DNA of 53,361 bases from TMED108 sp964386795. Lineage in GTDB: Bacteria > Fidelibacterota > Marinisomatia > Marinisomatales > TCS55. The notes under the pieces are model-generated. The model saw only the letters and a list, made by a program, of their open reading frames with translations, did no database searches and had not been told where the DNA came from. The translations under genes and the position numbers were made by a program. Shown in pieces: positions 1 through 8,545 of the stretch; the first letter of the stretch is position 1, and each line of letters begins with the position of its first letter. Location of the stretch: positions 1-53,361 of the forward strand of contig CAYLUE010000004.1 of NCBI GenBank assembly GCA_964386795.1, read 5' to 3'.

Positions 1-2338
1 CAAAATCATAAGTATAATCAAAGGATAAATTTGGATTATATAATAAAGCCTCTGCGAGATTTTGAATAATATTATAGTCTGCTTTGAACTCAGCATTCTC
101 AATTTGTGCTGCAGAGATATTCTGAGCTACCTTATTTCCATAAAGAATATTATTGAATGCATATACCGTGTGCTTTTCATCCATACCCGTGCCGCCATGG
201 TAATCGTAATCTCTAAAATGGAACCCGGATGTATTTTGCCCAACTCCAGAAGCATCGTTGTTTGCAATCGTATTATTTATTAATAAAGAGTACTTAAGAT
301 TATAAGTCCCTGGGGATTCAATAAAAATTGCTCCCCTTGCGGAGCCTTGCTGAGCTGTAGAAAGGTTATTATAAAACAGAGAGTTTGTAATATAAACTCC
401 AGCATTGGTTGCAATTGCAGCGCCCCCTGCATTATACTTCCCTAAAACCTCATTACCTTTAAAAATAGACGCATTGATCATATTAGGTGATTTTCCATAG
501 CTTGCAATTCCTATCGCACCACCATTTGGTTCACCATCAGTATTGGTTGTTTTATTATCAATGAATTGACAGTTATCCACATTAAGACTGGCTTCATTTT
601 CAACATAAATCGCAGCTCCTGTCCAATAGGATTCTGATTCATCTTTATTTTCGCGGAAAATAACGCTATAAAATCTTGGGCTATTGTTTCCCGATAGGCG
701 TACGGACCCTCCAGCGGCTTGGTAGTCATTGCCACTTGCCATACCTCTATATAGGGTAATATTCTGAATGACCCATGAGCTATCCGCAGAAATTTCATCA
801 TTATTGCTTGAATTAGTGAACATAAAGTGTCTGGATTTATGTTCAGCATCTATAATGGTTTTATCTGCGCCCTTGCTGATATCTCCCGTAATAACCAATT
901 GCTTCTTGATCGATAGATCACGATTTCCAGCTCCACTATGAGTTCCTTCCATCATAACAATGGTATCGCCAACTGCTGCAACGTCTAATGCATTGGTTAA
1001 ATTATTGATCGGCTCATCTTTACTACCATATAAATCTGTATTTTGACTGTTGTCAGGGCTCCTGCCTCCACTGGTTGCCACATACCAAGGTCCAAGATAA
1101 GTTGGAGTTACCGAAATAGGTCCAGTGATTGCACTTTCCAGTGAAGAAGTGGTTTCCTTTGCGGATACAGAAAATGCATAGGTTGTTCCTAGCGTTAGCC
1201 CTGCTACCGTAAATGTGGTATCGCTTGTTTTTGCAACGCTATTTCCATCTTGGTAAATCTGATATTCAATATTGTCGGCATTATCTGGATTGTTTATACT
1301 TTTCTTGCTTGGGCTCCAAGCAAGTTTGGCTCCGTAGCTAGTCGCTTTAGCGGAGAAATTACCCACTGGCATTGGTCCTGACATCGTAGCGTTCTGATTT
1401 TCATAAGCACCAAGATCAGGATTGGATCCATCCGGGTTTGGTCTAGCATTTCCTAAAATATCTTTTTTAGGAGCAGCAATATCCCAGTCGTTCCAGGTTG
1501 CTGTACCCATACCAATTAAAGGACTTTTATCAGAGAGACTATAATCTTCAGCGGCCTTATCTTTAAACCCGGGATCAGTATCATATACATTGCTACCTGC
1601 CCAGCTTTCATTAACCCCGCTTTGCACATTACTGTAGTCTACATATATTTTAAAATATTCTGATGATCCAGCACCTAGAACCGCACCATAGTAATCATTT
1701 TCAGTTGAGGTATATACGGATCCGTTTTGCAAAATTCTACTATTAGTCACAATAGAATTGAACATATAGGTTTTTGAAGAAACTTGGTCCCAGCGTCCAT
1801 AGCTGATCGTTCCGCCCCATACACTTCCCATATAACTGGCTTTATTATTTACATAATTTCCATCGAATGTAGAATTTAAGATCCGGGCATTTCCACCATA
1901 NNNNNNNNNNNNNNNNNNNNNNNNNNNNNNNNNNNNNNNNNNNNNNNNNNNNNNNNNNNNNNNNNNNNNNNNNNNNNNNNNNNNNNNNNNNNNNNNNNNN
2001 ACCGTATCCGCATTTGATGACATATAAAAGAAATTATTCTTACCATCTGCATCAAAAATTGTTTGACTTGCACCACCAGTTCCAAGCATGATAAATGCTT
2101 TATTTGCATTCGATACGGATGCATCAGCAAAATCGTAGGTTCCAGGCTTAACCTTGATCGTATCAACATAATTGCCCAGCAAACTAGAATCAAAAACTTT
2201 TTGTACAGTTTTAAATGCGGCGGTTTCTGAGTAACCATTGTTGCTGTCATTACCATTGGCGCCATCTACCCAAAAGACTGTTGGGACTTGCGCAAATCCT
2301 ATAGAAAATGTAAATAGTAAATAATATAAATGTTTCAT
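1..2338 (-). CDS. Secreted right-handed beta-helix / choice-of-anchor Q protein (3' partial, contains gap)
   Basis: The frame opens at an ATG at 2338 and stays open to the left edge, so the C-terminus is missing. It has a signal peptide of about 16 residues (ending SIGFAQ), then a DUF1565-like opening (WVDGANGNDSNNG, TIKVKPGTYDF). A first parallel beta-helix runs to about residue 310 and ends in the choice-of-anchor Q signature (NARPNPDGSNPDLGAYE). A fibronectin type III-like module follows at about 320-415 (AKLAWSP, IEYQIYQDG, TTYAFSVSA). A second beta-helix opens at about 420 (WYVATSGG) with repeated GGAI and NN turns. It is probably an exported surface or adhesin-type protein; ligand and function are unknown. 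The ATG overlaps the TGA of the upstream CsgG-like gene (TGATG), suggesting translational coupling. The reading frame is the same on both sides of the 100-N gap, but the gap length is a placeholder, so true length is uncertain. The family call is fairly sure, the function is not. Confidence 0.82.
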   Translation of the reverse strand, partial: MKHLYYLLFTFSIGFAQVPTVFWVDGANGNDSNNGYSETAAFKTVQKVFDSSLLGNYVDTIKVKPGTYDFADASVSNANKAFIMLGTGGASQTIFDADGKNNFFYMSSNADTXXXXXXXXXXXXXXXXXXXXXXXXXXXXXXXXXXYGGNARILNSTFDGNYVNNKASYMGSVWGGTISYGRWDQVSSKTYMFNSIVTNSRILQNGSVYTSTENDYYGAVLGAGSSEYFKIYVDYSNVQSGVNESWAGSNVYDTDPGFKDKAAEDYSLSDKSPLIGMGTATWNDWDIAAPKKDILGNARPNPDGSNPDLGAYENQNATMSGPMPVGNFSAKATSYGAKLAWSPSKKSINNPDNADNIEYQIYQDGNSVAKTSDTTFTVAGLTLGTTYAFSVSAKETTSSLESAITGPISVTPTYLGPWYVATSGGRSPDNSQNTDLYGSKDEPINNLTNALDVAAVGDTIVMMEGTHSGAGNRDLSIKKQLVITGDISKGADKTIIDAEHKSRHFMFTNSSNNDEISADSSWVIQNITLYRGMASGNDYQAAGGSVRLSGNNSPRFYSVIFRENKDESESYWTGAAIYVENEASLNVDNCQFIDNKTTNTDGEPNGGAIGIASYGKSPNMINASIFKGNEVLGKYNAGGAAIATNAGVYITNSLFYNNLSTAQQGSARGAIFIESPGTYNLKYSLLINNTIANNDASGVGQNTSGFHFRDYDYHGGTGMDEKHTVYAFNNILYGNKVAQNISAAQIENAEFKADYNIIQNLAEALLYNPNLSFDYTYDF
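1901..2000. other. Assembly gap (100 N)
   Basis: A run of exactly 100 N lies inside the beta-helix gene. A round 100 is the usual placeholder for a gap of unknown size. The flanking frames agree (both in the phase of the ATG at 2338), and the protein resumes with beta-helix-like sequence. I see no duplicated flanks here, unlike the second gap at 9294-9393. Confidence 0.97.
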
Positions 2339-3024
2339 CAGTTAGACCCTCCTGGCAAGGTTGGTGGCTCTGGCAATGGTACCGGGTCCTCCACCGTTGC
2401 TGCAAGGTAGGCTGCTGCCCCTCCCCCTAATAATAAGGTCGTCCACATTAATCTGCGTAGTGTTTTTCCACCACCTGATTTTTTAGTATCAGCCATTAAT
2501 GCTGGATCTGCTGCTGCTAGTATATCAAGTTTGTCTTGGGGTGGCTGCAGACCTACGATCTCCCAACCAACCACTTCGATCACGGTAAGAAGATTATCTA
2601 CAGGGCCTTTGTATGTTTTACTAACAGTGCGAATGGTTGCACCCGTTTCTACTGAGAACATCTTTGCATCAATAGTGTACGAATCACCAAGCTTACCAAA
2701 TGCACCTGATACCATATTTTGAACACCAAGTAACGCACCTACCTCTGCAGCACATTCTGAAGATGTACATCCAGACTGCTGAAATCCTTGTTCGTTTAGG
2801 ATTTCATCCATTTGGTTGCGCTCCACCATAATCACCGCATCAGTATTGACCATTTCACTCATTAAGCGATCGGTTAATGTTTTGGCTTCAAGCTGACTGA
2901 TCCCGCGTCCTTCAAACTCTAACAAGGCAACGGTCTGTTTTCCTTCGGTTACCTGCGCATTGATTTGAAAGGTGAAAGTAGCTAAAGCCACTAGTGAGAT
3001 TGCTAATCGATAAAATAAATTCAT
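2338..3024 (-). CDS. CsgG/LpoB-like exported protein
   Basis: This 228-residue protein has a signal peptide (about 1-23, ending QINAQ). A CsgG-type alpha/beta domain follows at about 30-160: VALLEFEGRGIS, a run leading to VMVERNQMDEILNEQGFQ, a short Cys pair (GCTSSECA), then GVQNMVSGAFGKLG and an IDAKMFSVETG strand. The VERNQMDEIL element is typical of CsgG/FlgT-middle/LpoB proteins, which sit in the outer membrane or periplasm as secretion-channel or assembly factors. Near the C-terminus is a glycine/alanine-rich hydrophobic stretch (LLLGGGAAAYLAA), then a short proline-rich tail, so it may be membrane-tethered at that end. It is the fourth gene of the minus-strand envelope cluster and overlaps the start of the beta-helix gene by one base. 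A role in exporting or displaying that protein is inference only. Confidence 0.72.
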   Translation of the reverse strand: MNLFYRLAISLVALATFTFQINAQVTEGKQTVALLEFEGRGISQLEAKTLTDRLMSEMVNTDAVIMVERNQMDEILNEQGFQQSGCTSSECAAEVGALLGVQNMVSGAFGKLGDSYTIDAKMFSVETGATIRTVSKTYKGPVDNLLTVIEVVGWEIVGLQPPQDKLDILAAADPALMADTKKSGGGKTLRRLMWTTLLLGGGAAAYLAATVEDPVPLPEPPTLPGGSN

Positions 3025-3068
3025 ATTGTTCTCATAGTTATACTAATTGGCAAATTATTCCAATTCTA

Positions 3069-3719
3069 TTATTCAACAAGCGGTGGTAATTCAGCGAGCC
3101 GCTTATCAATTTCCTCAGATAATTCTTTAACAAATTTTTCTTCTTCTCCCTCGTGAAAACCTCGTCGCATAAAGGTGATGGTGCGATTTCCATCCATGAC
3201 AAATAGTCTGGGAAGTTTCATCGCATTGTACCGCTTCATGGTATGACCTCTGCGGTCATAAAGAATTTGCATGGTCATTCCTTTTTTCTTTAAAAACCCT
3301 TCGGCCTCGGGTGCATCGGCATACTTAATCCCATACACTTCGCCAGGATTAGTACGAGTGGCGTCAGTAATGTCTATCAGAAAAAACTTAATTCGGGTAT
3401 CTTTATATTCTTGATACACCGTTTCTAAAAGCGGTAATTCTTTCATGCAAGGCTGGCACCAGGTAGCAAAAAAACTAAGGATCACCGCATGGCGGTTCGG
3501 CTGCGTCACGTTCTTACGTAGTTTTTTTCCTTCTACCTCTGACCAATTTTTTAAAAACTCAAATTTTCCAGGTGCATACATCAAGGCAAAAGAAGGTGCC
3601 TCATCCCCAATTTTTAAATCAAGAGGATCTGGAGCGGTTTGTGCTTTTAAATCATCTTGAGCAAATCCAAATGAAAGCGTTGCGCAAAACAATAATAATT
3701 GAAAAAACTTAAATTTCAT
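3069..3719 (-). CDS. TlpA/ResA-like thioredoxin-fold protein, exported
   Basis: This 216-residue protein has a signal peptide (about 1-20, ending SFGFAQ). It is followed by an AhpC/TSA-type entry (LKIGDEAPSFAL) and a thioredoxin active site WCQPC with Cys88 and Cys91 after an FFAT strand. The cis-proline loop is visible as KLPRLFVMD near residue 165. TlpA/ResA proteins are periplasmic dithiol oxidoreductases, often keeping cytochrome or envelope cysteines reduced. It lies between the LPP20-like and CsgG-like genes in a cluster of exported proteins; the CsgG-like neighbour has a Cys pair that could be a substrate (speculative). Length is normal for the family. Confidence 0.85.
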   Translation of the reverse strand: MKFKFFQLLLFCATLSFGFAQDDLKAQTAPDPLDLKIGDEAPSFALMYAPGKFEFLKNWSEVEGKKLRKNVTQPNRHAVILSFFATWCQPCMKELPLLETVYQEYKDTRIKFFLIDITDATRTNPGEVYGIKYADAPEAEGFLKKKGMTMQILYDRRGHTMKRYNAMKLPRLFVMDGNRTITFMRRGFHEGEEEKFVKELSEEIDKRLAELPPLVE

Positions 3720-3735
3720 GATTTTCCTTATTTAA

Positions 3736-4563
3736 TTAGTCTATTAGTATGAGTACTCGACAGTCATTGAGTACTTTGTAGTTTCTGTTTGCCGTATCAA
3801 TTTTAGATACATCCGCATTGCTGATCGTAATATCTGTACGATTGGTTCCAGAAGTACCAACACCTTTAACCACCATCGGATTACCTACAACGCGTTGATC
3901 TTGCTGGGCAGCTTCTAATGTTTTGGAGTAACCAGCGACTCCATTTTCAACTGCATATTTGCGGGAATATTTTCCAGGTCCATAGATAGCATTGCCGTTT
4001 TGATCTAAAATTCTAGGCGCCATCGCTGGGCGAGCTTTTAACCCTCTGGCATCAATAATAATTCCAGTAACACCACCTGCTTGGGTAGTGTTTGTAGCTG
4101 GGGTAGCCCCTTGATTATTAGCTGCAGGTGAAGTTGCTAAAGGAACAGTAGCCGGAGGCAGTACAATATCAGAAATTCCGCTCATCGGAACCGAATATTC
4201 CATTTCAACCGATGTGTCGCTCAAATATTTTGGCTGACCAACCGGCCTTGCACCTCTAATAAATCCTTGTACTTTAGTACTAATTACATCATCAACCATT
4301 GCCCCACTCATCGTAGTCTCGCTAGTTAAAGTGACACCATTTACTATCTCGATCAACTGACGCATAGCATCTTGCTTTGCAATACGCAATGCCATACGAC
4401 GCGCCATACCAGCATTGACCGCATTGCTAGGTACAAAGCCTATGCCAACCGCTGAAATGCTCTGATCTGAATAATTGATGCTCCCCTTATCTAGTTGGGT
4501 AACCACTCCTTGAGCAGATACCCCGCTCAAAACAAAAATAATGCTATAAATTAATCGTTTCAT
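3736..4563 (-). CDS. LPP20-family-like exported protein
   Basis: This 275-residue protein has a signal peptide (about 1-18, ending GVSAQ) but no lipobox cysteine, so it is probably soluble or periplasmic rather than a true lipoprotein. Residues about 38-130 match the LPP20/FlgT-N pattern: a conserved glycine-rich strand (GIGFVP), an amphipathic helix with RIAKQDAMRQLIEIVNG, and a VQGFIRGA strand. A low-complexity linker rich in Ala, Thr and Asn (about 140-165) leads to a second domain starting at TGIIIDARGLKARPAM, a module I associate with LPP20-type proteins of Deltaproteobacteria-like genomes. It is transcribed after the FlgT-like gene, which shares the same N-terminal fold. Function is unknown. 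Confidence 0.68.
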   Translation of the reverse strand: MKRLIYSIIFVLSGVSAQGVVTQLDKGSINYSDQSISAVGIGFVPSNAVNAGMARRMALRIAKQDAMRQLIEIVNGVTLTSETTMSGAMVDDVISTKVQGFIRGARPVGQPKYLSDTSVEMEYSVPMSGISDIVLPPATVPLATSPAANNQGATPATNTTQAGGVTGIIIDARGLKARPAMAPRILDQNGNAIYGPGKYSRKYAVENGVAGYSKTLEAAQQDQRVVGNPMVVKGVGTSGTNRTDITISNADVSKIDTANRNYKVLNDCRVLILID

Positions 4564-4580
4564 AATATACCTCTTAAAAA

Positions 4581-5693
4581 TTATTGTGCTATTTCAGCGG
4601 TAATTCTATTTCCACTTAGTCCAGTTACTTTAATAGAAAGCCCATCTGGACTGGTTTGAGCAAGTCCCATTGCTAGGGCTTGGGCTTTGCCTTCAAACTC
4701 CACTTCAAATTCTGCTACACCTTCATTTAAACTTTTTGCATAGGCATTGCGAATTCCAGAAACGGTTTGGGCTTTTAAAAATGACTCAAAAGTCATGTAT
4801 GACATAAAATCTGCGCCCTTAAGTACAATAAAAACTTTCGTGAAGTTAGACTGCTGAGTACTCCATTTTGTGATCAACTGGGTAATGATATTCTTGCCCA
4901 GCTCTTCAGCGGCTTGATTAGCGGCCATCGTTCCTGCTGTTGATTCGGATATATGTGGTTTTTTCCCTCTAGCAGATGGGACAACCGCAAGAATTTCACC
5001 GGTATCCGTACGAACAATTTTGCCATTTGCATCTGCCTGCCCTGAGAACATGGGACCAAACTTTCCTCCGGAAGATATCTTAGCGGTTCCAATTACGATA
5101 ACTTCAGCGCCTAACTGGGATGCAATTTTAGCTGCGGCAGAAACATTTCCAGCCATAGCCTGACTATAGTCCTGCTGCCCTTTTAAGGCTTGAACCAATT
5201 GTCTATCTACCACATCAAACCCTCTTTCATAGAATGTGGCTAGTAGTTTCGTCTCCGCAAAATTGGTTGGTGTTTTATCGATTAGGTTTTCTTCTTTCAT
5301 CAGAAAAATTATACGCGGACGGTTCATCGCATTCAAGAGCGTTTGTAACGCAGCTTCATCTGCCATGACCTGATCGATCATATCGGTTACTTCAGCCTCA
5401 ATAGTAACTTCAAAATTTCCATCCGGGCCTTTAGACTCTTTAATGACTTTAAATGTTTTGACAAAACCTTGGGCTTTGGAATAAATATTGTCTTCAATAG
5501 ACGTTGCGGTGACCGTAGTTGTTGAGGTCATATATGCACCAAGGCCTTGCTCAACGGCATCTCTTTTTGCCTGCTCAATTGCAGCATCCTTGGTGAGACC
5601 ATAACCAACACCAGTAGCTTTTTGCTGAGCAAAAACAAGACCGAAAGATGCAATCAATATATATAATGCTATATTTTTTATCTTATTTACCAT
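4581..5693 (-). CDS. FlgT-like exported assembly protein
   Basis: I place the start at 5693, not the ATG at 5705. The AGAGAG just upstream of 5693 is a usable ribosome-binding site, and the protein then begins with a clean signal peptide (MVNKIKNIALYILIASFGL ... FAQ). The domains follow the FlgT order: N-domain (about 25-110; GYGLTKDAAIEQAKRDAVEQ, KAQGFVKTFKV), middle CsgG-like domain (about 125-260; RPRIIFLM, FYERGFDVVDRQLV, GAEVIVIGTA), and a C-terminal domain to residue 370. In Vibrio FlgT supports the flagellar H/T ring, but no flagellar gene is present here, so a generic envelope-assembly role is more likely. It is the first gene of the cluster that continues with LPP20-like, TlpA-like and CsgG-like genes. 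Confidence 0.72.
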   Translation of the reverse strand: MVNKIKNIALYILIASFGLVFAQQKATGVGYGLTKDAAIEQAKRDAVEQGLGAYMTSTTTVTATSIEDNIYSKAQGFVKTFKVIKESKGPDGNFEVTIEAEVTDMIDQVMADEAALQTLLNAMNRPRIIFLMKEENLIDKTPTNFAETKLLATFYERGFDVVDRQLVQALKGQQDYSQAMAGNVSAAAKIASQLGAEVIVIGTAKISSGGKFGPMFSGQADANGKIVRTDTGEILAVVPSARGKKPHISESTAGTMAANQAAEELGKNIITQLITKWSTQQSNFTKVFIVLKGADFMSYMTFESFLKAQTVSGIRNAYAKSLNEGVAEFEVEFEGKAQALAMGLAQTSPDGLSIKVTGLSGNRITAEIAQ

Positions 5694-5706
5694 TTTCTCT
5701 CTCATA

Positions 5707-5791
5707 TTAACTGAAGGGACGTACCTATATATAATGGGGGACGAACCATTATAAATTATTCAATTCATAGGCAGGAAGCAATATATATTGC
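5707..5791. promoter_or_regulatory. Divergent promoter/operator region with two inverted repeats
   Basis: This is part of the 197-base space between the divergent FlgT-like and SLH-lipoprotein genes. On the plus strand TTAACT (5707-5712) and TATAAT (5730-5735) sit 17 bases apart, a plausible sigma70-type promoter. TATAATGG (5730-5737) is repeated inverted as CCATTATA (5746-5753) with an 8-base spacer, so a second TATAAT faces the minus strand toward the FlgT-like gene. A perfect 14-base palindrome, GCAATATATATTGC, lies at 5778-5791. These are seen directly; promoter or operator function is inferred and the -35 for the minus direction is weak. Confidence 0.4.
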
Positions 5792-5890
5792 CCTCGTGTG
5801 ATACAGCTCAAATTATTAGATTACGCTTATTTTATTTAATATTTTTTGAGAGTATATTCAAACTAGTTAAACTTTTTTGAGGAATACCTT

Positions 5891-7015
5891 ATGTTGAGAA
5901 AATATTTACCTACAACATCAATTACCGCTCTGATGCTGCTTGCGGCATGCGCTACAAAACCTGAAAGCGATGTTGATACGCCTGAGTATCATTACAAAGC
6001 AGGAATGCGTGCGGTGGATAACCAAGACTACCAACAAGCTATTAAGTCATTTCAACGTTCGGTTGATCTCGATAATAAATTTGCTTTGGGATATGGCGGA
6101 CTGGGTCTTGCGAATGCACGACTCGGCAAGAATAAAGAGGCCAAAAAATTTGCATCTACCTGCGCCAGTAAGGGCGGCAAAGATCCAGATGCGCTTGCAT
6201 TAAGCGGCAGGGTTTGGATCAATATGCGCGATACAGAAAAAAAATGGTTTAAAAGAGCTGAAGGCCATCTAGAAAAAGCCTTAAAAAGAAACAAAGAGCA
6301 TGAAGGGTCTCAGTATTGGTTTGGAGTGGCCTATCTCTATAACTACGAGTTCGATGAAGCGGAAGACTATTTTCGCCAGGTGGTAAATAAGCGCGGTGAA
6401 TATTCTGGAATGGCTGATGGAAAATGGAAGCTATCACAAAAAATTGTGCGCGCAATGCCTGGAACTCCCGTTGGAAAAAAAGTGGCGCTTAAAGAAAGAA
6501 TTGATCGAGCAGATCTTGCTGTATTATTTGCTGAAGAATTAAAAATAGGGGTACTTTTTGATAGAATGCCTACGCAATCTGCTGGGTTCCAGAGCCCATC
6601 TCAGGCTGCGCAAAATACATCCATTGCGGTTCCAAATGATTCAAGAGATCATTGGGCTGAAACCTGGATTAAGGATATGATTCGCTATGGAATCATGAAT
6701 GTAGAGCCTGATGGTAATTTTTATCCAGATGACAATATTAATAGAGCAACATATGCGATGGCTGTTCAAAGATTATTGGTTGTTGCCACCCGCGATGAAA
6801 GCCTTGAGACAAAATACTTTGGAGAAGCACAAAGCAGATTTAGCGATGTGCCTAGCAGTCATTTTGCCTACAACGCGATGGCCGTTTGCACCGAACGAGG
6901 AATTATGCAAGTAGATATGATGAATAATCGCTTTAACCCCACTGGCGATGTTACGGGAGCTGATGCCTTATTGATCATAAGAAATTTGCAGAATTCCCTT
7001 CGCATGACATTTTAA
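5891..7015 (+). CDS. Lipoprotein with TPR and SLH domains
   Basis: This 374-residue protein starts at an ATG preceded by TGAGGA at good spacing. It has a lipoprotein signal with lipobox LLAAC (Cys20). TPR repeats cover about 32-190 (YHYKAGMRAVDNQDYQQAIK, GYGGLGLANARLGK, GSQYWFGVAYLYNYEFDEAE). Two S-layer-homology-like segments follow: about 250-297 (DHWAETWIKDMIRYGIM ... NINRATYAMAVQRLL) and about 316-370 (FSDVPSSHFAYNAMAVC ... DVTGADALLIIRNL). SLH modules bind peptidoglycan-linked polymers, so a lipid-anchored TPR protein with C-terminal SLH could bridge the outer membrane and cell wall. It is monocistronic, with its own terminator directly downstream, and is read divergently from the envelope cluster. 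Confidence 0.85.
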   Translation: MLRKYLPTTSITALMLLAACATKPESDVDTPEYHYKAGMRAVDNQDYQQAIKSFQRSVDLDNKFALGYGGLGLANARLGKNKEAKKFASTCASKGGKDPDALALSGRVWINMRDTEKKWFKRAEGHLEKALKRNKEHEGSQYWFGVAYLYNYEFDEAEDYFRQVVNKRGEYSGMADGKWKLSQKIVRAMPGTPVGKKVALKERIDRADLAVLFAEELKIGVLFDRMPTQSAGFQSPSQAAQNTSIAVPNDSRDHWAETWIKDMIRYGIMNVEPDGNFYPDDNINRATYAMAVQRLLVVATRDESLETKYFGEAQSRFSDVPSSHFAYNAMAVCTERGIMQVDMMNNRFNPTGDVTGADALLIIRNLQNSLRMTF

Positions 7016-7040
7016 TTATTTCTTTCAATTCCGGTAAAAC

Positions 7041-7075
7041 AAAAAGGGCTGCCTTGGCAGCCCTTTTTGTTTTTC
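7041..7075. terminator. Strong Rho-independent terminator after the SLH lipoprotein gene
   Basis: A perfect inverted repeat pairs AAAAAGGGCTGCC (7041-7053) with GGCAGCCCTTTTT (7056-7068), followed by a T-rich run to 7075. The A-tract on one side and T-tract on the other would let it act on both strands. It lies 25 bases after the SLH-lipoprotein stop codon. Confidence 0.93.
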
Positions 7076-7105
7076 AGGCTTTATTTTATTCGATTAAATT
7101 ATACT

Positions 7106-8116
7106 ATGGGAAAACATAAATTATTAGTTATTGCACTTTTTTCCTTTGCTTGCATTGGCTGCGTTGAAACTTTGATTAATGTTACGGTATTCCCCGATGG
7201 TAGATATCATATGAAAATTGTTTCTAGGGGAGATAAAGAAGATATTGATAATAATGATTTTGTTCACCCATACTCTAGCGAATGGAAGACAGAAAGACGA
7301 CAAGAAGAAAATGATGAATCAAATCAACCTGTCCATATACTAAGCAGTGAAAGTCTATTAAATAATACGAATCTACTATTTGACAATGATATAGGAGCAT
7401 TACGCTATCCAATATCCGTTAAGTTCAATAAGGGAGTTTTTTCCGATACATACATATTGCATCAAATTTTTGAAGGACGGTCAATTGATAAAAAATATCC
7501 AACATTAGCAAGCGCGCTAATTAAGCCAGCCGATCAATCTTCTGAATTAATGGTTCAAGCCGAAGTCGTGATGTATTGTCTAGCTAAATCTATGGATGAT
7601 ATTGATTCTCAATTTGAGATAGAACAATTATTAAAAGAACGGATTCTCAATCATTTTAATGGTGTTTTTTATAAAGCCGAAGAAGACGGTCAATTATTAG
7701 ATATATTTAAATCAAATGCGATGGAATCGGTTGATATGATTAGTATCCCCATGGAGCTAATTCGATCAAACTTTAAACCTTTCAAAGATTTACTTCCGGT
7801 GCAATACGCTGATGCATGCCTTGAATCCATGCGTCCCTATATACATGAGGCAAATGTTACTATTCAATTAAATGATGATTCGTTTAAATTTGCCAGTGCC
7901 TTACCGGGAGCTATTTTAAAATCCAACGCTGATTCAATATCAAATGATACGCTCTGGTGGTCTTTTGACTTGAAAGATTTTATGAATGATTCATATACGA
8001 TTGAAGCAGCATCAATCGTATATTACCCTGGAAGAATTCAAAAGGCTGTGGTACTTGGTACTTTAATTATTTTATTTGTTTTATTTTTAATTGCAAAAAG
8101 GAAGGCGATATCGTGA
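7106..8116 (+). CDS. Lipoprotein of unknown function with C-terminal membrane anchor
   Basis: The reading frame is open from an ATG at 7067, but that lies inside the preceding terminator. I choose the ATG at 7106, which begins a proper lipoprotein signal (MGKHKLLVIALFSFACIGC, lipobox CIGC). The 336-residue product is mainly acidic and hydrophilic, with no motif I recognise. It ends in a hydrophobic segment (VVLGTLIILFVLFLIA) and a basic stop-transfer (KRKA), so it may be anchored at both ends or the C-terminus may hold it in the inner membrane. It overlaps the next gene by four bases (GTGA), suggesting coupled translation. No function is assigned. Confidence 0.75.
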   Translation: MGKHKLLVIALFSFACIGCVETLINVTVFPDGRYHMKIVSRGDKEDIDNNDFVHPYSSEWKTERRQEENDESNQPVHILSSESLLNNTNLLFDNDIGALRYPISVKFNKGVFSDTYILHQIFEGRSIDKKYPTLASALIKPADQSSELMVQAEVVMYCLAKSMDDIDSQFEIEQLLKERILNHFNGVFYKAEEDGQLLDIFKSNAMESVDMISIPMELIRSNFKPFKDLLPVQYADACLESMRPYIHEANVTIQLNDDSFKFASALPGAILKSNADSISNDTLWWSFDLKDFMNDSYTIEAASIVYYPGRIQKAVVLGTLIILFVLFLIAKRKAIS

Positions 8117-8535
8117 AATATATGATTACCAGCATTGTGGCATTAGTGACAATACTTCATGCAAAACCAAAATTTTCTGATCAACAAATTGCAGCAATGA
8201 CCCCTCAGTATTTTAAGCGTAATCATAGTGCGCCAAAACTTACAGGGTTAAAAATTTATACTGATAAAGGCCAAAGGATTTATCAGGTAGAAATTCAAGT
8301 AAGCAGAAATCGATCAAATGATGATCTGAGCTTTGCTGTTTCTGCTCTGGCTAATATGGGGCAATACGCAAAAAAACCATTCAAGAAATATGTGGTTGTT
8401 ATGCACTCAGATGTTCGGGGTAAAAATGCTGATATTTGTGAGGCAAACTCAAGATGTACTGCAGATTATATGATACGAAAACAAGTGACATATGATCACT
8501 GGTATAAAAAATGTATCACTTTTACTGCTGGATGA
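8113..8535 (+). CDS. Small exported protein of unknown function
   Basis: This 140-residue protein starts at GTG (8113), which overlaps the TGA of the upstream lipoprotein gene and follows a GGAAGG ribosome-binding site. A short signal peptide (MKYMITSIVALVTILHA) precedes a lysine-rich alpha/beta domain with strands such as GLKIYTD, YQVEIQVSR and KYVVVMHSD. Three cysteines lie near the C-terminus (DICEANSRC, KKC) and could form a disulfide in the periplasm. I do not recognise the family. It belongs to a three-gene cassette of exported unknowns that leads into ligA. Confidence 0.68.
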   Translation: MKYMITSIVALVTILHAKPKFSDQQIAAMTPQYFKRNHSAPKLTGLKIYTDKGQRIYQVEIQVSRNRSNDDLSFAVSALANMGQYAKKPFKKYVVVMHSDVRGKNADICEANSRCTADYMIRKQVTYDHWYKKCITFTAG

Positions 8536-8545
8536 GGAATCAATC

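Noticed and set aside
1876..2265. Minus-strand open frames at 1876-2265 and 511-849 as separate genes
   Set aside because: They run in other frames over the continuous beta-helix protein, whose sequence and signature motifs are far more convincing.
2338..5693. FlgT-like and LPP20-like genes as evidence of flagella
   Set aside because: No flagellar structural, export or motor gene is present in the window; these folds also occur in non-flagellar envelope proteins.
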